This document shows positions 58,551 to 64,000 of a stretch of 64,000 nt of DNA, piece after piece. Position 1 is the first letter of the stretch; the number at the start of each line of letters is the position of its first letter. Origin of the DNA: Saussurea involucrata (Eukaryota > Streptophyta > Magnoliopsida > Asterales > Asteraceae). Under the pieces are notes generated by a model, which worked only from the letters and a program-made list of their open reading frames with translations, searched no databases and had not been told where the DNA came from. The stretch lies in assembly GCA_033807775.1 (NCBI GenBank), contig CM066317.1, forward strand, positions 14,891,370 to 14,955,369. The letters are read 5' to 3'. The translations under genes were made by a program, and so were the position numbers.

Positions 58551-59364
58551 ATTGAATTTTCTAAGTATTTTTTAAACAAGTTTAAAATGTTATAGTATGA
58601 AGTATGAAAGCATGAAATATATAGACTACTACCATAGAAACATAAAGTAACCAAAAAAGAAACTACATACATACCTTGGAGATGACACCCAAGGTACCCA
58701 ATGAAACTTTAGCTGCATTGAAAAGATGATTATTATTACTTGAATCCAAATGAAGAATCTTAGCAAACCCTTCACTTTCTTTAGCAGAAACCACCATTTC
58801 AATCTTAACCACATGATCATGAACTGCTCCTCCCTTTCCCCACCAAGAACTCCCATGAGCACCACTACTTATCATCCCACCCACACTAACACCTTCCCAA
58901 TAAGGCGCAACAACTAAGCTCAAACCAGCATCTTCAACTCTACTTATCAAATCTCGAAGACTCACTCCAGAATCCGCGGTCACCGTGAGTCCATCAACAT
59001 CAATATCCATGTTTGCGTTGTAGTTTTGGGTGCTAATGAGAACCGATGAGTTCCCGGTGGCCGGACATGCAAACTTGGGAATGGTGTGTGAGAATTTGGA
59101 GACAAGTTTGAGTTTAAGTCTGTTTTTGGTTGCATTGGCTACTATTGAGAGGAGTTGGTGTTGGGTGGTGGGGTAGATGACGGTGGGGGCAAAACAGTCT
59201 TTTCTGTCACCCCATATGCCGTATGAGTTGTGGAGAGTGCACGCGGTGGTTCCGGCAGTGCAGTGAATCGGAGACGGTGGTGGGATGGCGTTGGTGGTGG
59301 AAGCCCATAAAGATAGAACCAAGAGTAAGAGTATTGTTGTAGGGTTCGCCATGCATAGGTTCAT
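57134..59364 (-). CDS. L-gulonolactone oxidase-like FAD protein, three exons
   Basis: Plant GULLO family: secreted or membrane-bound FAD oxidases tested for L-gulono-1,4-lactone oxidation in vitamin C formation. Exons on the minus strand are 59364-58675, 58310-58055 and 57948-57134. Donors GTATGT and GTACGT, acceptors TGTAG and AACAG, all phases compatible, 586 residues. The N-terminus is a signal peptide (TILLLLVLSLWASTTNA). The FAD_binding_4 domain spans about 55-230 (KFSHTIPKF, GLTVTADSGVSLRDLI, WEGVSVGGMISSGAHGSSWW). The ALO domain covers the C-terminal part (IFTGYPVIGRQGKMQTSGSC, YEAKPHWAKNRKNAF). A Cys-rich tail (CALEGECVCSEHRHCSP) is typical of plant members. An alternative start is the second Met (59352), 12 bp downstream. 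No break seen. Confidence 0.9.
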
Positions 59365-60229
59365 GAAAAGGGAAAGGGTATTTGATGAATTGGATTTGAA
59401 GGTACTTGGCTTCTACTTCATGTAATTGATGCTTGTAAGTATGGAAGACCCTATGAAAGAATTGAAAGATTGTTTCACCTAATCATCTAAATCGATTCCA
59501 TGAACATTTAAGCCTTGTTTGTTTTTAGAATTTCAGCTCTTAAATGACCACTTATCACTTATTCGGTTTGACATTTTTCAATTGAGACTGTTGGTTTTTT
59601 TTTTAACCTTTTCAGACCCACTTATCACTTAAAATCATCTTTAGGAAAAAGTGGTAGCCTAACCACTTATTTCTCACTTATTTTGGGAAGGTTTTTGTTT
59701 TGCTTTTAGGAGTATCAGATTTGAGATTTTGGAATGATAATGCCTTTAAAGTTTGAAATGATAACATTTTGAGGGATAAAATAGACAATTATACATATTC
59801 AAACGTTTGTCAGTTGATAAAAAGCAAACAACCTTGTTGATTCAGATTTCAAATTTCAACACCACCACTTAAAAATCAGATTTTAGACTTCAACACCTCT
59901 TAGAAAACCAACGTCACCTTATTTTTACGGCTGTTTTTGTAAAATACATATCATAATTATAAATTATATTATCACTTTTTGTCTTAATAATTAAGTGATC
60001 AACTTGAGCGGTATTTTAGATATAAAATATTTGATATTCTTTGTAACAAACGTTCAACTTCATTTATATTGCATGTTAGGTTTAAAGTCGAGACACACAA
60101 CATAAAAAGTATATACTTTTAAAAAACATTATATTTTTTTCTTGGATTACTTTTACTATTTATGATCACAATTTATTATTTTCATGTTGTTTTAATTTTT
60201 TTAGACATAAAGATAGTTGGGGTCAAAGT
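59365..60229. other. GULLO upstream region
   Basis: Holds the presumed promoter and leader of the minus-strand GULLO gene. Positions about 59513-59835 look like an hAT-type MITE (CCTTGTTTGTTTTT and AAAAGCAAACAACCTT as inverted ends), without a clear target duplication. Confidence 0.4.
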
Positions 60230-60859
60230 TAGGGGTGCTGCCTCAAATTTCCGACCAAACCCGGTCAACCCAATCCAACCCGAGACAAAAGAAACTTAAA
60301 CCGAGCCAACTTGATGTATAATCGATACTATTTTTGACCAACCCGCATATATTGGGTTGATAACGGCTTAGGCCCAAAACAAACCGACCCAACCTGACAA
60401 CCCGTGAAAAAATTTACATCTAATTTTGAATTCTTGTTATTGTCAAAGCAATCTTGTTATTATTGAACATTTATAAACAAACAATTGTTGGTCACTTGTT
60501 ACTTTAGTAATCTTGTTATTGGTTCTTGATCCACATCTATAAACAGACAATTTATAAATAAAACATTTGTAAGCAATCTTTTATTAGACGACTTAGTAAT
60601 CTGTTGAACATTTAAATATTTAGAAACGTTTAGTAATTTGTTTAGACAAGTTAACTTAGTTAAATGCTGAAATTATCGATAAAAGTTTCAACCCGACCAA
60701 CCCAACCCAACCCGAACGGTTTGGGTTGGGTTGGGTTAGGTTGCACCTTTGATTGAGTTGGGTTGAGTTGAGTTGAGTTGAGATTTTTCAAACCGCAATT
60801 ATTAGGTTGGGTTGTTAAAATGCCTTTAACCCGGCCAACCCAAGCCGTGAGAACCCCTA
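60230..60859. mobile_element. hAT-type non-autonomous element
   Basis: TAGGGGTGCTG...GAGAACCCCTA with a perfect 8-bp duplication GTCAAAGT (60222-60229 and 60860-60867). Subterminal repeats of CCAACCC/GGGTTGG occur at both ends. No transposase. Confidence 0.88.
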
Positions 60860-60867
60860 GTCAAAGT

Positions 60868-63456
60868 AACAAGCTTGATTAGGCTTTTACGGGCTTCGAT
60901 AGTCTTTTTGGGCTTTAAGCGGGCTTTGACCAAGACTTGATTGGATCGATTTTCCTATAACCAAGGGCTGGTTTGGACATTATTGAAAGTTTTTTAGGCC
61001 ATCAGTACCGCTCCGTAGAAGCCCTCAAGCGCCACATCAGCGCCACATCAGCTTTTCTCCTAACCCTCAAGCCCTCAAAAAGTGGAGTACCACTACCCTC
61101 AAGCCCTCAAGCCCTAGCTTGCCACCTCAGCGCCACATCAGCTTTTCTCCTTACCTTCAAACCTTCCATTTTTTAATTCTTTTATTTATACATTTAATTA
61201 TTTAACAAAATAAAAATATTTATATATTTTTTAATAAATAAAAATAAGATAAATAATAAATAAAAATAAGAAAAAAAATGTCGTAACTTAAGGATAAAAA
61301 TGTAAAATTTGATATACAATAAACAAGGACCAAATATGTAATTTTCTCAATTAATTTTTGGAAGAATTAACTCTAATTTTAACAAAGTTGGATGGAGAGA
61401 TGAAAATGGAAGGAAAATAGAAACCATAAGGATAAAAAACAGTTTTAAAAGATCAAAGACGAAAACCGTTATTAACAGTAAACCACAGGGACCAAAATCA
61501 TAGTTTACTCAAAAAATAATTTTATGTAGTTTATATGATATATATTAAAATATATAAATCCAAAAAAATTCAATGTTGGGCTCATTTCGAACGTATCGAA
61601 GAGACGATTATAATGGTGTAACTTGTTAAAATTAAAACGTATTTTTTTAACGTGTTTTAGTTAATAAACGATTATATGTGTTAAATGTAAAATTAAAATA
61701 ATGAAACTAAAAGGTATAAAGTAAATTTAGTAAATAAGTATAGGGGTTGAAAGTGTAAATTTTAATTAAAAATCATTAAAATATGACAAATTTTCACTCC
61801 GGTTCCACGGGCTTACAAACCCGCTCAGCCCGAGCCCGCAGCTAGCCCGCTCCCCCGTACCCCTTACCCGCGTACCCGCTTGCCATCTGGCGAAGCCCGA
61901 GCCCGTGGGCGCTACGGATGACCTTAACCAATTAAAGACCGGTTTTAGGTTCAAAATTTAGGGCCAAAACGGTTTATCGGGATAAAATTAGTTAATGGGC
62001 CCTTTGTGCATCTTAAATACAAACAACAACCCATTAAAAATTTTATATGGAAAATGCAATTTATTAATCATCTATTTATAATTTTATAATCCAATTTTGA
62101 ATTATTTGTATTATCTACTTAGAAACTTAACATTCTTTTGGTTAACCTAATTTTTTCTTATTGCCATGTTTCAAATAGTGTTTAAAAAAGTAAGTCATAA
62201 TATGCCATTGACGTAAGACGCGTCATTACAAAAAGGTCTACGACGTTTGTGTAAGGCGTGACTCATGTTACAGCACACATTTTTTTTACGGCACATGATC
62301 GTTTTTTAATTTTTTTTGAATCTTTTTTAAATTAAATTATTTCAACATTTGTGTGCATGGTGATTTACCCCGCCCTGTTGGGCAACCTAGTTCACCCGCC
62401 TCATTCGGATCCAGGGATACCCCGTAAAAACGGCTACCGGGTCCGTGGATCTCTGACATGTTGGAAACCGTGCTTGGGTAATGTATTCCCCAACCCGCTA
62501 TGTCTCTACATGTATATCTATTATTTAAAATAATATTTTTTAGCGTAGCTTATATGTTATACTTTTCAACCAATTCTGACCAATTTTTGAAATATTTATT
62601 GCTGAATCAAGCCCAAGAAAAACCAGAGAGGGGACTCGATACCATGCAGAGGCGTAGCCAGGAATTTAGGATAGAGGGGGTTTTGACGTTCAATACCATA
62701 CTTTATTGAGAAATAATCTCGATACTATTGTATCTAAACAAAAAAAACTACACTTTAGACTAACGCATAAATCCTCCAATGTTCATAATTTTCTCATTGA
62801 CTAGTCTGATAGAAATAGAAACATTTAGTTAGAGGCTTCTTCACATTTATCTCAAAAAATTTCAACCACCCAAAACTCTTAAACCAAATTACTTGAAAAC
62901 TTCGCATTTGAAATGATAATTAATGAAGTTGATATGGTTCAACTTTAATATATGCTTGCCTAATCTCACCATATTGGCTATTCGGATAACTTAAAATTGT
63001 AGGTCGTATGCCTAGATCACGAATCAAAGAATCTATGTTGACTTCCTCCACATTTGATACATCAAAATTTTCAGGTTCAATTCCATATCAACCACATTTT
63101 CGCAATGTTATTACCATGAAGGACCAGAGCATGAGATAGTGGAACCGGGGGCGGGAATTGCATTCCTCCGCCACATTCCCGCCTCGTTGCCATGTCTATG
63201 CTACTAGCACCCAACGATGTGGGTCAACTCAGGGTACCTCCTACAAACACTTTTGCACAAACATTGATTGATTGAGAGGTGCCTAGTAGCACACCGTATA
63301 CACAAGTATACAAATCAATATCAATTTTTCGAATTCTATTGAGATGTACATATAATCATACAAGTATTCGTAATCCCGTGTAGGAAAACACCATAAACAT
63401 AGCAAACACATCGTCGCCAACTTGTTTCCGAAAAAACGATAATTTGCACTATAGAC
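60868..63456. other. Intergenic region with repeat fragments
   Basis: 60990-61165 has tandem-like CCCTCAAGCCCTCAAG and GCGCCACATCAGC blocks. 61505-61770 carries an AATGAGCCC module in the MULE/Helitron style. 61795-61920 is a GCCCG-rich hAT-like end. 62350-62500 is a GC-rich patch of unknown origin. 62645-62670 reads GAGGCGTAGCCAGGA, a common repeat edge. The P450 3' untranslated region should lie just below 63457. No gene is supported. Confidence 0.45.
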
Positions 63457-64000
63457 TCACAACTGAGAGAGCAGATTCTGCAAATCTAGCCGTGGTTCGC
63501 ACTTGGCCACCAACGGTTCAGCCTTGGGCATGGTGAGCCCAGGAGCTTCAGTCATACCGATCATCTTTTCACTCAACCTTTCCCAATCAAAGCATTGGAT
63601 TAGCAACCCGAGGGTCGAACCAAGCACCCGAACCGCCAACCCTTCCCCCGGACAACTCCTCCTTCCAGACCCAAACGGCATCAACTTGAACCCGTCTCGT
63701 GTCCCATCTAGCCCGTTAAACCTTTCCGGGTTAAACCTTTCGGGCTCGGTCCACAACTTCGGGTCGTGATGTATGGCCCACTGGTTCACGAGAAGCATGG
63801 TCCCACTTGGGATGTTGTAGCCCCCGACAACACAATCCTCTGATGACTCATGAGGAACGAGTAACGGGCCTGCAGGGTATAATCGGAGCGTCTCGTTTAT
63901 GATACAACGAAGGTAAGGTAGATCGGTTATGTCGGACTCATCAATAAGACGATTTTTGCCGACTTTTGTATCGATCTCGTTTTGTGCTTTTTGGAGAACT
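63457..64000 (-). CDS. Cytochrome P450, CYP81-like, C-terminal exon (partial)
   Basis: Minus-strand frame open from the window edge (first full codon at 63999) to a stop at 63457, 180 residues seen. Monooxygenase of the ER membrane; substrate not predictable. Visible in order: end of helix I/J region (KAQNEIDTKVGKNRLIDESD), K-helix ExxR in INETLRLYPAGPLLVPHESS, PERF region (ERFNPERFNG), and heme-binding loop PFGSGRRSCPGEG with the axial Cys. The C-terminus (GMTEAPGLTMPKAEPLVAKC) fits CYP81 members. An in-frame Met at 63798 is internal, not the start. The N-terminal part and probable single intron lie beyond 64000. Confidence 0.9.
   Translation of the reverse strand, partial: VLQKAQNEIDTKVGKNRLIDESDITDLPYLRCIINETLRLYPAGPLLVPHESSEDCVVGGYNIPSGTMLLVNQWAIHHDPKLWTEPERFNPERFNGLDGTRDGFKLMPFGSGRRSCPGEGLAVRVLGSTLGLLIQCFDWERLSEKMIGMTEAPGLTMPKAEPLVAKCEPRLDLQNLLSQL

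Noticed and set aside
62351..62533. 60-residue frame and GC-rich patch, possible SINE or gene piece
   Set aside because: No tRNA-like boxes or protein motif that I can defend.

Overview
The window is plant nuclear DNA: AT-rich, gene-poor and full of nested transposons. Only three host genes are visible, all on the minus strand: an NRAMP2-type metal transporter (9573-13169, four exons), an L-gulonolactone oxidase-like flavoprotein (57134-59364, three exons) and the 3' part of a CYP81-like cytochrome P450 (63457 to the window edge). Spliced genes, NRAMP and GULLO paralogue types and the TE families point to an angiosperm, most likely a eudicot. Asteraceae is my guess from memory of similar repeats, not proof. 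No rRNA, tRNA, CRISPR array or organellar segment was seen.

Layout. 1-4276 is a MULE (Mutator-like element) with a two-exon MURA-type transposase and, converging on it, a second short coiled-coil/CxxC gene that appears frameshifted. 4277-9572 holds a Helitron, a solo LTR and hAT-like debris. 9573-13169 is NRAMP2, with a MITE in each of its three introns. 13170-21111 has several hAT and MULE-type non-autonomous elements, a long GA microsatellite and a foldback MULE. 21112-31738 is a three-layer LTR nest: a solo LTR, split by an LTR element with a Met-type primer site, split by a gag-only Athila-like element. 32392-48494 is dominated by foldback MULEs inserted in one another, carrying copies of a MATH-domain exon, and by Helitrons. 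48506-56205 has an inverted-ended Helitron, a young gag-only Copia element and paired MITEs. 56206-64000 carries GULLO, an hAT element and the P450.

How parts relate. The transposase-bearing MULE and six non-autonomous elements share the same terminal sequence (GGGAAATTAATTAAAAT...). Five of those six have perfect non-trivial 9-bp target duplications, and the sixth has a TA-only one. The resident transposase is therefore a plausible source of mobility for the family. Several members carry a MATH/TRAF exon, in one case as an inverted pair inside a 2.7-kb palindrome, which could yield hairpin RNA against a host MATH gene.

The most interesting candidates are the convergent second MULE gene, the MATH-exon foldback, five hairpins with different but paired stems in front of a polypurine-like motif in the gag-only element, a roughly 180-bp module shared between MULEs and Helitrons, and a TIR element with arrays of three short motifs.
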